From Amycolatopsis sp. NBC_01480 (lineage in GTDB: Bacteria; Actinomycetota; Actinomycetes; Mycobacteriales; Pseudonocardiaceae), in contig NZ_CP109442.1 of assembly GCF_036227205.1 (NCBI RefSeq), forward strand, positions 7,130,001 through 7,194,000: 64,000 nucleotides of DNA, written 5' to 3'. Below the pieces are notes generated by a model. The model did not search any database, had not been told where the DNA came from, and saw only the letters and a program-made list of their open reading frames with translations. The translations under genes were made by a program, and so were the position numbers. Positions within the stretch are counted from its first letter, which is position 1, and each line of letters opens with the position of its first letter. Shown in pieces: positions 42,285 to 51,253 of this stretch.

Positions 42285-42890
42285 ATGTCCCAGCAGACCC
42301 ACGAAGTGGCACCCCCGTCGAGCGCGCGGCAGCTGCGGACCCCCTCGGCGCTGGCGCTGGCCGACCTGGCCGCGATCTTCGACGACCTCCAGTTCACCTT
42401 GCGCTGCTGCGAGCGCCTGCTCACCGAGCTGGAACGCGACGGCCTCGACGCCGTGCTGGTCGAGTCGCTGTGGGTCTCGGCGCTGAACTCGTACGCGCGG
42501 TGCTTCCGCCCCGGCGAGCGCGGCATGGGCCTGACCGAAAAAGACCTCGAGGCGACGGGCGTGCAGGGCGAGGTCGTCGAGTGGCACGGCCTGCTCGGCC
42601 GGATCCGCGACTTCTCCCTCGAGGGCGCGGTCAACCCGCGCGAGGCTTATTCAGTCGGCGTTTCGCAGGCGTCGAGCGGACGGCCCGAGGGCATCGTCAT
42701 CACGTCGGTGCCGCACCCGCTGGTCGACGAGGTGACGGTCCGCCAGACCGGCCGGCTGGCCTTCGAGCTGAGCCGCCTGCTGGACGAGCGCATCAAGGCG
42801 CACCAGAAGAAGGTCTTTGCCGGGGTTGAGGAAATGTCCGCGGAGCAGCTCAGCGCGTTGCCCGCCATCGAGGTGACTGCGGCGCTCTGA
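42285..42890 (+). CDS. Conserved actinobacterial hypothetical protein
   Basis: 201 residues, start ATG at 42285 behind AGGAG. I do not recognise the family. It has no signal peptide or membrane segment and looks alpha/beta: LADLAAIFDDLQFTLRCCERLLTELER, SLWVSALNSYARCFRPGERGMGL, EVVEWHGLLGRIRDF, and a beta stretch EGIVITSVPHPLVDEVTVRQTGRLAFELSRLLDERI. A Cys pair (RCC) and a further Cys occur. The 250-bp gap before it is shared with the divergent lysozyme gene. Confidence 0.65.
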   Translation: MSQQTHEVAPPSSARQLRTPSALALADLAAIFDDLQFTLRCCERLLTELERDGLDAVLVESLWVSALNSYARCFRPGERGMGLTEKDLEATGVQGEVVEWHGLLGRIRDFSLEGAVNPREAYSVGVSQASSGRPEGIVITSVPHPLVDEVTVRQTGRLAFELSRLLDERIKAHQKKVFAGVEEMSAEQLSALPAIEVTAAL

Positions 42891-42895
42891 AGCCG

Positions 42896-43468
42896 TCAGA
42901 GCTGGACATCGGCCGCGGCGAACAGCGTGCGGGCGCACAGGTCCCGCAGTTCGTCCTGGGTCACCGTCTGGTGGTCGAGCCAGTGCAGGATCGCCTCGCT
43001 GACGAACATCAGCCAGCCGCGCACGGCCAGGCGCGTGGCTTCGGTGACGGTGGTCAGCTCGCCGAGCGCGGTCAGGATCCGCTCGGCGTTGGTGGCGGTG
43101 GCGACTTCGCGGATCTCCTGGATCTCGCGGTCGGTCCCGCCGGCGGCGCGGTGCACGATCCGGTAGCCGTCCGGGTGGGTGCGGGCGAACTCCAGGTAGA
43201 CGTCGAGACCCGCGCGCAGCTGTTCGGCGACCGGCAGCGCGGGGTCCGGCTCGCTCATCGCCAGCAGCTGGTCCCGCTGGGTGCGCACGACCTCCGCGAA
43301 GAAGTCCTTTTTCGTCGGGAAGTAGTGGTACAGCAGGCCGCGTGAGACCTCCGCGATCTCGGCGACCTCTTCGATCCAGACCTCGTCGTACTGCCGTTTC
43401 GAGAACAGCCCGGCCCCGATGGCCAGGAGCTGCTCCCGCCGTTCCCCGGTGCTCAGCCTGGTCCGCAT
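42896..43468 (-). CDS. TetR-family repressor divergent from a P450 gene
   Basis: 190 residues. The N-terminal HTH is RREQLLAIGAGLFSKRQYDEVWIEEVAEIAEVSRGLLYHYFPTKKDFFAEVV; the C-terminal helical domain binds a ligand. The genes are arranged head to head with the P450 gene, with two near-identical 20-bp operators between them (43479-43498 and 43516-43535). This resembles the BM3R1 repressor and CYP102A1 pair of Bacillus megaterium, where fatty acids act as inducers; for this protein that is inference. Confidence 0.9.
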   Translation of the reverse strand: MRTRLSTGERREQLLAIGAGLFSKRQYDEVWIEEVAEIAEVSRGLLYHYFPTKKDFFAEVVRTQRDQLLAMSEPDPALPVAEQLRAGLDVYLEFARTHPDGYRIVHRAAGGTDREIQEIREVATATNAERILTALGELTTVTEATRLAVRGWLMFVSEAILHWLDHQTVTQDELRDLCARTLFAAADVQL

Positions 43469-43478
43469 CGGGCCAGCT

Positions 43479-43535
43479 TACTTGACATGGGTTCAGTACG
43501 GCGGGATCGTGACGTTATTGGATCTGGGTTCAATA
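43479..43535. promoter_or_regulatory. Two 20-bp operators in the TetR/P450 divergent promoter
   Basis: TACTTGACATGGGTTCAGTA (43479-43498) and TATTGGATCTGGGTTCAATA (43516-43535) are imperfect palindromes that share the TGGGTTCARTA half and lie 37 bp apart centre to centre. The second ends at the P450 ribosome site (AGGAGG); the first overlaps the region before the TetR start. Expected to bind the TetR protein and repress both genes. Confidence 0.65.
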
Positions 43536-43545
43536 GGAGGCGTTC

Positions 43546-44946
43546 GTGGACACCACCGGCATCCCGCACCGACCGGGCCGGCTGCCCGTGCTCGGTGACC
43601 TGATCGGGTCGAACCCGCGCACGCCGCTGCAGGACACCGTGCGGCTCGGCCGGCAGCTGGGTCCGATCTTCACCCGGCGGCTGGTCGGCCTCGAGCTGGT
43701 CTTCGCCTCCGGGATCGACCTGGTGACCGAACTGAACGACGAGAAGCGGTTCACCAAGCACGTCGGCCTCGGCGTCCGGAACCTCCGCGCGGTGGCCGGC
43801 GACGGGCTGTTCACCGCGTACGGCACCGAGCCCAACTGGCGGTTCGCGCACGACATCCTGATGCCCGCGTTCACCGGCGAGGCGATGCGCGGCTACCACC
43901 CGATCATGGTCGACGTCGCGCGGGAGCTGGTCGCCTCCTGGGACGCCAAGGACTCGGCCGACGTCTCCGCGGACATGACCCGGCTGACGCTCGAGACCAT
44001 CGGCCGCGCCGGTTTCGGCTACAGCTTCGGGTCCTTCGAACGCGAGGAGCCGCACCCATTCGTCACGGCGATGACCCGCGCGTTGCGCTTCGCCCAGATG
44101 CAGGGGATCAAGCTGCCGTTCGTCCGCCGCGCGCTGGCGGGCTCGGTGCAGCAGAACCAGGCCGACATCGCGCTGATGACCAACGTGGTCGACGAGGTGA
44201 TCGACGCCCGCCGCCACGACGACGAGCCGGGCCGCGACATCCTGGGGCTGATGCTCAGTCAGAGCCACCCGGAGACCGGCGCGAAGCTGGACCCGGTGAA
44301 CGTCCGCAACCAGGCGATCACCTTCGTCGTCGCCGGCCACGAGACGACGTCGGGCGCGCTGTCGTTCGCGTTGTACTACCTGACCCGGCACCCGGAACTG
44401 CTCGAGCGGGCGCGCGCCGAGGTGGACGCGGTGTGGGGCGACCGCGAGCCGGCGTTCGCCGACGTGATGAAGCTCCGTTACGTCCGCCGCGTGCTCGACG
44501 AGTCGATGCGCCTGTGGCCCACCGCCCCCGGGTACGCCCGTGAGGCGCGTGAGGACACGGTGCTGGGCGGGCGGTACCGGATGCGCAAGGGTGATTGGGT
44601 ACTCGTGCCGCTGCCGTTGCTGCACCGCGACCCGAGCGCGTGGGGCCCGGACGCGGAGTCCTTCGACCCGGACCGCTTCGAGCCCGCGGCGGTGAAGAAG
44701 CGCCCGGCCCAGGCGTACAAGCCGTTCGGCACGGGGGAGCGGGCGTGCATCGGCCGCCAGTTCGCGCTGCACGAAGCCGTGCTGGCGCTGGGCATGGTGC
44801 TGCAGCGGTACGACTTCACCCCGGACCCGGCGTACCGGCTGAAGATCGCCGAATCCCTGACACTGAAGCCGGAGGGCTTCCGGCTCGGCATCCGGCCCCG
44901 CACGACCGCCGGGGCTCGGCCGGCCGCGGCTTCGCAGACCGTCTGA
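43546..44946 (+). CDS. Cytochrome P450, stand-alone relative of the P450 BM3 heme domain
   Basis: 466 residues from a GTG behind AGGAGG. Heme ligand Cys401 in FGTGERACIGRQFALHEA, I-helix AGHETTSGALSFALYYLT (263 on), ExxR in DESMRLWPTAPGYA, and DTVLGG and LTLKPEGF near the end. These and the N-terminal GDGLFT, NWRFAHDILMPAF and DMTRLTLETIG closely follow CYP102A1 in order and wording. The gene ends where BM3 would continue into its FMN/FAD reductase, and no reductase follows. It is therefore a class needing a separate electron donor. Likely fatty-acid or similar hydroxylation. Confidence 0.93.
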   Translation: MDTTGIPHRPGRLPVLGDLIGSNPRTPLQDTVRLGRQLGPIFTRRLVGLELVFASGIDLVTELNDEKRFTKHVGLGVRNLRAVAGDGLFTAYGTEPNWRFAHDILMPAFTGEAMRGYHPIMVDVARELVASWDAKDSADVSADMTRLTLETIGRAGFGYSFGSFEREEPHPFVTAMTRALRFAQMQGIKLPFVRRALAGSVQQNQADIALMTNVVDEVIDARRHDDEPGRDILGLMLSQSHPETGAKLDPVNVRNQAITFVVAGHETTSGALSFALYYLTRHPELLERARAEVDAVWGDREPAFADVMKLRYVRRVLDESMRLWPTAPGYAREAREDTVLGGRYRMRKGDWVLVPLPLLHRDPSAWGPDAESFDPDRFEPAAVKKRPAQAYKPFGTGERACIGRQFALHEAVLALGMVLQRYDFTPDPAYRLKIAESLTLKPEGFRLGIRPRTTAGARPAAASQTV

Positions 44947-45015
44947 GTCCTGTGTAGACGGTGTTCGCGCAAAACCGTTCGACGGCGCGGCGCGGGCCTG
45001 TCACAGTGGCGCACT

Positions 45016-45960
45016 ATGACTGGTGCCGAGTTGGTGACCGCCGCGGACGTGCGGCTCATGCAGGGCCTGGCGCAGCGGATCACCGCCGGCCGGCTGGACC
45101 TGGTGAACAGTGAGGCGACGTTCGGCGAACTGGCCTGGAACTGGGGAATGGGGCACGCCCGGCGCGGCAGCACCTGGCCGCGCCGGCTGTGGTTCGACGG
45201 CGGGGACCTGGTGGCGTGGGGCTGGGCCTATCTGCCGCACCGGGTGACGCGCGGCGACGGCTCGGTGAAGGACGTCACCGGGGCGAATCTGGTGTACCAG
45301 GTCGATCCCGGCCACGCGGGGCTGATCGACGAGGTCATCGACTGGTTCGACGGCGTGGCGGCGGGCGTCGAGCGCACGGTGTCGCCGAGCGCCGTCGACA
45401 AGTTCGCCCTGGAGCGCTGGGCGGCGCACGGTTATCAGCCCGACCAGGCCGCGCTCGCCGACAACGGGTCGTGGCACCTGTACACCGAACGGGACCTCAT
45501 CGAGGTGGCCGAACCGGTGCTGCCGCCCGGATTCCGGTTCCGCGACGCGGGGGAAGCCGGACCTGAGGCCGCCGTCCAGGCCCATGTGGACGCCTGGGCG
45601 CCGTCGGCGTACTCGGCCGAAAGCTACGCGGGCGTCCAGCAGACCCCGGGGTACCGCGGCGACCTGCACCTCCTGGTCGAGGCGCCGGACGGGACGATGG
45701 CCTCCTCGACGATCATGTGGTTCGACGAGGTGAACAAAACCGCCGAGTTCGAGCCTGTCGGAACGCACCCGGACTACCGGCGGCTGGGGCTGGGCCGCGC
45801 GATGATGCTGCACGGGATGCGCCGGGTGCGGGACGCCGGGGCCACGCACATGACGGTCGCCTGCCTGGGCGGTTCGGGGCATCCCAAGGCCTGGGGGCTG
45901 TACCGGAGCCTCGGGTTCCGGGAGCTGACCCGGGACGCGCCGCTGATCAAGACCGTCTAG
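45016..45960 (+). CDS. GNAT-family N-acetyltransferase, two-domain
   Basis: 314 residues. The C-terminal GNAT domain (about 170-310) has the acetyl-CoA loop in HPDYRRLGLGRAMMLHGM and the following CLGGSGHPKAWGLYRSLGF segment. The N-terminal half (about 10-160) is a degenerate second GNAT-like module with WGWAYLPHRV. Acceptor unknown. There is no clear ribosome site before the ATG, so a leaderless start is possible. It ends 10 bp from the converging GH84 gene. Confidence 0.82.
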   Translation: MTGAELVTAADVRLMQGLAQRITAGRLDLVNSEATFGELAWNWGMGHARRGSTWPRRLWFDGGDLVAWGWAYLPHRVTRGDGSVKDVTGANLVYQVDPGHAGLIDEVIDWFDGVAAGVERTVSPSAVDKFALERWAAHGYQPDQAALADNGSWHLYTERDLIEVAEPVLPPGFRFRDAGEAGPEAAVQAHVDAWAPSAYSAESYAGVQQTPGYRGDLHLLVEAPDGTMASSTIMWFDEVNKTAEFEPVGTHPDYRRLGLGRAMMLHGMRRVRDAGATHMTVACLGGSGHPKAWGLYRSLGFRELTRDAPLIKTV

Positions 45961-45970
45961 CGCACACCAG

Positions 45971-47926
45971 TCAGCCGACGGTAGCGGCGCGGGCCTGGGC
46001 GATGAACGCGTCCAGCACCCCGTCGCCGACCAGGGCCTGCCGGACGCCCCACGGGTTGGTGTTGCCGGTTCGGACCGCTTTCGCTTGCGTGGTAAGGGAA
46101 TCCGCCGACGCGGTGAGCCGCTGAGCCGTGGCCGTGTCGCCGTGGGCCGAGGCGACGAGGGCGTCGAGCTGGTCGGCCATGGCGCTGCCCCACAGCACGG
46201 TGGCGTCCAGCCAGGGCTTCGCCTCGTCGACGAACGCGGGGATGACCTGGCCGCCGCGGATGACCGCCGGGGCATCCTTGATCCGCTGGGCGTAAGGCCG
46301 CAGCTCGCGCGCCGCGCCGTCGTGGTCACCGGCGTTCCAGCGCTGCCAGAACGACGCTGTTTTCGCCGCGAGCGCCGGGGCTTGCGGCTGCCACGGGGTG
46401 GGATCCGACGACGGCGCCAGGTGCTCCAGGTCGGCGAACACCTGCATGGCCGCGCCGGCCCGGGGATCGCCGCCCGCCATCCGGCGCAGGGCCAGCGGCC
46501 ACGAGCGCTCCGGCGAGTAGGCCGCGTCGTTCCAGGCGAAGTCCGTGGCGCCGAACTCGGCGATCTCGCTGGCCGCCTCCTGGTTCATCGGGTTCGACAC
46601 GATCCCGTTGAGGTACTGGGAAAGGCCGGCCTCGCGGTGCCCGTACGGCGCGAGCAGCAGCCGCCCGGCGGACTCCTCGTAGTCGTTCACCGGGTAGTTG
46701 TCCCAGAGGAAGACCTTGCGTCCGTACAAAGTGGACACCTGCTGGGCCTGCGCGTTGGTGATGCTGGACGGCACCACCGCGGTGCCGGTCCACTGCACCA
46801 CCACGGTCGGGTCCAGGTGCTCGCGCAGCTCGGTCTTGTACGGCGAGTCCGCGAGGTCGCTGTACTCGGTCGGCACCGTCTGCAAGGGCCGCGCGCCGTC
46901 GTGGGTCTTGATGAACTGCGAGGTGACGGTGTTGAGCAGCGTCACCTGCGCCTTGCCCGCGGCGGCCTGGCCGGGGGCACCGTAGGCGGTCTGGTCGGCG
47001 TCGCAGTTCCACTTCGTGTACGAGATGTCGTCGAAGGGCATGGAGAACGACCGGACGCCGAGGTCGTAGACCGACTGGAGTTTCGCGGTCAGCGCGGTGA
47101 AATCGGCGGGCGAGGAGAAGCAGATCGAGACGCCGGGCGAAAGCGCGTACGTGAAGTCGACGTGCTGCGATTCGGCGGCTTGCACGAGCTGGCCGAGCGT
47201 CGCCAGTTCGTCGGCGGGGTACGGGTCGCGCCAGCGCGAGCGCAGGTACGCGTCGTCCTTCGCGCTGTAGACATAGGAATTCGCCTTGACCTCACTGAGG
47301 AAGCTGATCTGACGCAGCCGGTCCTCGGCGGTCCACGGCGGGCCGTAGAACCCTTCGATCGAGCCGCGCAACGCCATGTTCGGCCAGTCCCGCACGGCGG
47401 CGCCGCTCACCGCCCAGCCGCCGCCGGACCGCACGAACAGCTGGCGCAGCGTCTGCACGCCGTAGTACTGCCCGGCCCCGTTCCGGCCGCCGACGGCCAG
47501 TTCGGCGGGCTTCGGCGAGCGCAGCGCGTACCCCTCGGGCTGGCTCGGCACGGTCAGCGAGCCCAGTGCCGTGACGATGTCCGGCCGTTCTGCCGCGCCG
47601 AGGCGGATCACCAGCCGGCCGTGACCGGTGGGCTGCCCGGGCGGGACCGTCGTCACCGAGCGAACGCCGTGCTGCTGGAGCAACGTCGTGAGCAGGTCCT
47701 TCGCTGCCGGGTCTGTGGCGCTGTCGGTGACGAGCACGGCGGAGCTGGGCACCCGCACGTCCGCGGAACCCCGGGTCACGGACTGTGGTGTCGGCGCGAT
47801 CGGGGGCAGCGCGATGGTCGCCGCCGCGGCGGCCGGGGGCGCGCCGATAGCCAGCGACGAGGTGGTGGCACCGGCCACGACAACGGCGGCGAGCAGGTGG
47901 AGACGCATCCTGGTGGGGACAGGCAT
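45971..47926 (-). CDS. Secreted GH84 beta-N-acetylglucosaminidase (O-GlcNAcase/hyaluronidase type)
   Basis: 651 residues. Signal peptide to about residue 35. Residues about 36-170 form the N-terminal GH20b-like domain (PQSVTRGSADVRVP, GYALRS, QYYGVQTLRQLF). The GH84 barrel begins RGSIEGFYGPPWTAEDRL and carries the catalytic Asp pair in FSMPFDDIS; FLWDNYPVNDYEE and GIVSNPMNQEAASEIA are also conserved. A helical C-terminal domain follows. It releases GlcNAc by substrate-assisted catalysis from glycoproteins or glycosaminoglycans. It lies 16 bp after the GH29 gene in one operon. Confidence 0.93.
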   Translation of the reverse strand: MPVPTRMRLHLLAAVVVAGATTSSLAIGAPPAAAAATIALPPIAPTPQSVTRGSADVRVPSSAVLVTDSATDPAAKDLLTTLLQQHGVRSVTTVPPGQPTGHGRLVIRLGAAERPDIVTALGSLTVPSQPEGYALRSPKPAELAVGGRNGAGQYYGVQTLRQLFVRSGGGWAVSGAAVRDWPNMALRGSIEGFYGPPWTAEDRLRQISFLSEVKANSYVYSAKDDAYLRSRWRDPYPADELATLGQLVQAAESQHVDFTYALSPGVSICFSSPADFTALTAKLQSVYDLGVRSFSMPFDDISYTKWNCDADQTAYGAPGQAAAGKAQVTLLNTVTSQFIKTHDGARPLQTVPTEYSDLADSPYKTELREHLDPTVVVQWTGTAVVPSSITNAQAQQVSTLYGRKVFLWDNYPVNDYEESAGRLLLAPYGHREAGLSQYLNGIVSNPMNQEAASEIAEFGATDFAWNDAAYSPERSWPLALRRMAGGDPRAGAAMQVFADLEHLAPSSDPTPWQPQAPALAAKTASFWQRWNAGDHDGAARELRPYAQRIKDAPAVIRGGQVIPAFVDEAKPWLDATVLWGSAMADQLDALVASAHGDTATAQRLTASADSLTTQAKAVRTGNTNPWGVRQALVGDGVLDAFIAQARAATVG

Positions 47927-47942
47927 GGGGGATCCTCAACTC

Positions 47943-49817
47943 TCAGCCGGGCGGGGGAGCGGTGCGGTAGAGCGCGAAGGTGGCCAGGTACGGGGTGGCT
48001 CGCGCCTGGGTGACGATCACCCGCACGCGGTCCGCGGTCACCGGCGCCGGCAGCGTGACCAGGCGGGTGTAGCCGACGGTGGTCACGGTGGCGACCGTCT
48101 GCCAGGCCCCGTCGACCTTCGCCTGCACGGTGGCGCCTTCGACGTGTTGGCCGCGGCTGATGTCCTCGCCGAGGCGGATCTGGTCGAACGTCGTGGGCCG
48201 CGGCAATGGCAGGTCGAGCGTGCCCTCCCGCGCGCCGTGGGGCGGGGACCACGAGGTGGTGAGCGAATCGTCGGTCACGGCGGCGACCGGCGGCGGGGCG
48301 CCCGGCCCGGGTTTTGCGAGGTTAACGGCCTGGGTCGCCGCCACCGACGCGCCGAAGCCCGCGAGCGCGGCGCTGTCCTTGGGCGGCACGATTCCGTCCT
48401 TGCTGGGCGGCACATTCAGCAGCAAGGACGAGTTGCGTCCGACCGTCCGCCGGTAGATGTCGACCAGCTGCGCCGCGGTCTTCGGCTGTTCGCTCGCGTG
48501 GAAGAACCAGCCCGGCCGCAGCGAGACGTCGGACTCCGCGGGCGCCCATTGCAGGTACCGCACGGAAGGGTCGGCGAGCACTGCGCGTGAGCCGAGATCG
48601 TCCGCGGTCGCCCCGCCGATGAACAGCTCCTCGTTGTGCGCGGTCTCCGGATCGCCGGACGTCGGCAGCGGGCTCCACTCCGTCTCCCGCGCCTGGCCCG
48701 ACTCGTTGCCGACCCAGCGCACGCCCGCGGGGCCGGCGAAGGTGACCGTGTCCGGCGACAGCGCGTGGATCATCCGGAACCAGGTGGTGAAGTCGTAGTC
48801 CTCGCTGATTCCGTTGTCCCGCCAGGGGTTCGCGCCGTCGAGCCACAGCTCGTCGATCGGGCCGTACTGGGTGAACAGCTCGTACAGCTGGTTGAGGTAA
48901 TAGCTGTTGTAGTCGTCCTCGCGGACGGTGAAGCGGGGCAGCTTCCCGCTCGCGAGCGCGCCCGCGCGGTCGTCGCCGGGCACCAGGCTCGGGATGGTGC
49001 GCTGGGTGACCGCGCTGCCCGAGCCGTACCGGCCCTGTCCCGACGGCGCGAAGGCGCGGTCCTCGTACGTCGCCTGCTCCTCGATCGACAGTGGCTGCCC
49101 GGCGGCGACCTTGGCCTCGATCCGCTGGACTTCCTTGGCGAAGAACGACGCGGGCAGCTCGGCGCCGTCCGCGGGGGAGAGGTAAACGCCGACCTTCAGC
49201 CCGGCCGCGCGGGCGGAATTGACGTAGTCGCGCAGGAGGTCGCCGCGCGGGTTGGCGCAGCCGGCGGCGCGGACCTGCCAGAAGGCCGACGGGTCCTGCG
49301 CGCGGGCTTGCTGCGCGCCGTCGCGGGCCGGGTTTTCCCCGGTGCAGCCCTGGATCCACCACGGGCTGGCGATCACCGAATGGTTCGAATAACGGGTCGG
49401 GTAGAGCACAAAACCGTCGTGGTGCTTGACGGTCAGCATCACCTGCGTGATGCCGGCCGCCTTCATCGAACGCATCCACTGGTCCGTGTCGGCCCGCTGC
49501 GGCGAGAACGTCGACTCCCGCTCGGCGCCCGAGCCCCACTCCCGGTCGGTGAAGGTGTTCATGCCGAAGTGCGTGAACCCGGTGACCGGCCGTTGCTGCC
49601 AGGCCAGCTGCCCGGCGCGCGGCACGACGGCAGCCGCCTTGGCCACGATCCGGTCCATCCCGTCGCAGGGTTGCACCGGAATGATCGCGGCGGGCCGGAT
49701 CGGGCCGGTGCAACCAGCTGTGTTGTCGACGGCTTCGGCCGGTGGGCTGCTCAGCCCGAGCGCGGCCAGCGCCAGCACGCTCAAAACCAGCGTCCCCCGG
49801 CGCGTCGAGATCGGCAT
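47943..49817 (-). CDS. Secreted GH29 alpha-L-fucosidase with C-terminal discoidin (F5/8C) domain
   Basis: 624 residues, start ATG at 49815-49817 behind AGGAGGGG. Signal peptide to about residue 28. GH29 barrel (about 55-500): VTGFTHFGMNTFTDREWGSG, VMLTVKHHDGFVLYPT, and the nucleophile Asp in IDELWLDGANPW. Residues about 505-620 form an F5/8 type C (CBM32-like) domain (TSWSPPHGAREGTLDL, TFDQIRLGEDISRGQHVEG). It removes terminal fucose from glycans; pairing with GH84 suggests removal of fucose and then GlcNAc from glycoprotein or mucin-type chains. Confidence 0.92.
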   Translation of the reverse strand: MPISTRRGTLVLSVLALAALGLSSPPAEAVDNTAGCTGPIRPAAIIPVQPCDGMDRIVAKAAAVVPRAGQLAWQQRPVTGFTHFGMNTFTDREWGSGAERESTFSPQRADTDQWMRSMKAAGITQVMLTVKHHDGFVLYPTRYSNHSVIASPWWIQGCTGENPARDGAQQARAQDPSAFWQVRAAGCANPRGDLLRDYVNSARAAGLKVGVYLSPADGAELPASFFAKEVQRIEAKVAAGQPLSIEEQATYEDRAFAPSGQGRYGSGSAVTQRTIPSLVPGDDRAGALASGKLPRFTVREDDYNSYYLNQLYELFTQYGPIDELWLDGANPWRDNGISEDYDFTTWFRMIHALSPDTVTFAGPAGVRWVGNESGQARETEWSPLPTSGDPETAHNEELFIGGATADDLGSRAVLADPSVRYLQWAPAESDVSLRPGWFFHASEQPKTAAQLVDIYRRTVGRNSSLLLNVPPSKDGIVPPKDSAALAGFGASVAATQAVNLAKPGPGAPPPVAAVTDDSLTTSWSPPHGAREGTLDLPLPRPTTFDQIRLGEDISRGQHVEGATVQAKVDGAWQTVATVTTVGYTRLVTLPAPVTADRVRVIVTQARATPYLATFALYRTAPPPG

Positions 49818-50010
49818 CGGCCCCTCCTGACGGTCCCCGCAGCCCCGTGCCTGGTGAATCTTTCGCACACTAGGTCGGGAATCCGTCGGATGTCTAGACC
49901 TGAGCGGATGAGACCCGCGAGCGTCGCCCGGATGCCGATCGGTGGATCGATTCCGTTCGCTGGTCAGGTTTTATCCGAGGGGTGACCACTGCGGCAGACG
50001 GGTGACGATC

Positions 50011-50047
50011 AGCGCCGGGGACCGGCATTGGTCAGATCACCGGCGCT
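50011..50047. terminator. Hairpin at the 3' end of the aldo/keto reductase gene
   Basis: AGCGCCGG (50011-50018) pairs perfectly with CCGGCGCT (50040-50047), immediately downstream of the minus-strand stop codon. A plausible terminator without a T-tract. The rest of the 229-bp gap to 49818 holds the GH29 promoter, with no clear element. Confidence 0.45.
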
Positions 50048-51102
50048 CACTGTCCACTGTAGACAGGACGGCGCCGGAGCCGGGCGTCGGCCAGCGCGGG
50101 GGAGCGGTAGCCGGTGTCGGCCGGGTTGAGGTCGGTGCCCGGGGCCACGATCTCGTCGATGCGGTCGAGCACGGCCTCGTCCAGCGTCACCTCGGCCGCG
50201 CCCAGCTGGCTTTCCAGGTGCGCCAGGGTGCGCGGCCCGATCACGGCGGCGGTGACGGCCGGGTGCCGCACCACAAACGCCAGCGCCAGGTGGATCAGCG
50301 GCAGCCCGGCCTCGTCGGCCAGCTCGGCCAGCGCGGTGGCGGCGTCGAGCTTGGCGCGGTTGCCTTCGACGGACAGGTCGTAGTGCGCGTGAGTGGTCGG
50401 GTGCGGCATCTTCTCCGTGCGGCGGCTGGTCAGCTCGCCGGACCCGGCGCGCCACCGGCCCGAAAGCCACCCGCCGGCCAGTGGACTCCAGGCCAGCACG
50501 CCCAGGCCGTACTCGGCGCAGGTGGGCAGGACCTCGTTTTCCACGCTGCGCGTCAGCAGCGAGTACGGCGGCTGCTCGCACACGAACCGCTCCCGGTTCC
50601 GGCGCTCGGCGGCCCACTGCGCTTGCACGATCGAGGCGGGCGGGAACGTCGACGAGCCGAGGTAACGGACCTTTCCCTGGCGCACCAGGTCGGTCAGCGC
50701 GCCGAGCGTCTCGTCGATCGCGGTGCCGGGATCGGGCCGGTGGACCTGGTAGAGGTCGAGGTGGTCGGTGCCCAGCCGGCGCAGGCTGTCCTCGCAGGCG
50801 CGCATGATCCAGCGCCGGGAACTGCCGCGCTCGTTGGGATCCGCGCCCATCGGCGAGTTCACCTTGGTGGCCAGCACCACGGAGTCACGGTGCCCGGCCA
50901 GCGCCTTGCCGACGATCCGCTCCGACTCGCCGTTCGAGTAGACGTCGGCGGTGTCCACGAAGTTGATCCCCGCGTCGAGGGCGGTGTGCAGGATCCGGGT
51001 GGTGTCCTCGTGATCGGGGTTGCCCCAGGCGCCGAACATCATCGTGCCCAGGCACAGGGGGCTGACCTTGACGCCGGTCGTGCCCAGGTTCCGGTACTCC
51101 AT
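50047..51102 (-). CDS. Aldo/keto reductase
   Basis: 351 residues from the ATG at 51100-51102; the frame runs further upstream but that part is Arg/Cys/Pro rich. A complete (beta/alpha)8 AKR: VDTADVYSNGESE with the catalytic Asp and Tyr, VLATKV with the Lys, and YQVHRPDP with the His. SSTFPPASIVQAQ and the NADPH site segment VIGPRTLAHLESQ are present. It reduces aldehydes or ketones with NADPH; typical of stress-linked YajO/YhdN-like members. Divergent from an AraC regulator, with a 28-bp inverted repeat between. Confidence 0.92.
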   Translation of the reverse strand: MEYRNLGTTGVKVSPLCLGTMMFGAWGNPDHEDTTRILHTALDAGINFVDTADVYSNGESERIVGKALAGHRDSVVLATKVNSPMGADPNERGSSRRWIMRACEDSLRRLGTDHLDLYQVHRPDPGTAIDETLGALTDLVRQGKVRYLGSSTFPPASIVQAQWAAERRNRERFVCEQPPYSLLTRSVENEVLPTCAEYGLGVLAWSPLAGGWLSGRWRAGSGELTSRRTEKMPHPTTHAHYDLSVEGNRAKLDAATALAELADEAGLPLIHLALAFVVRHPAVTAAVIGPRTLAHLESQLGAAEVTLDEAVLDRIDEIVAPGTDLNPADTGYRSPALADARLRRRPVYSGQ

Positions 51103-51121
51103 CTGGTTGACGCTCGCTTTC

Positions 51122-51149
51122 GCTGTGATCAGGGTTTCTTGATCACAGC
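51122..51149. promoter_or_regulatory. 28-bp inverted repeat between aldo/keto reductase and AraC genes
   Basis: GCTGTGATCA (51122-51131) and TGATCACAGC (51140-51149) are perfect complements around an 8-bp spacer, 20 bp upstream of the reductase start. Likely the operator of the divergent AraC-type regulator; a transcript hairpin in the reductase leader is the alternative. Confidence 0.65.
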
Positions 51150-51253
51150 AGCGGGGGCCCCGGGACGGTAGGCACATCGTGGCGCCGTTTGGCACGATCC
51201 TCGCGACCTGGCCGGGATTGCCGCGGCGCCCCGTTCCGTGCTTGGCTCATCGT

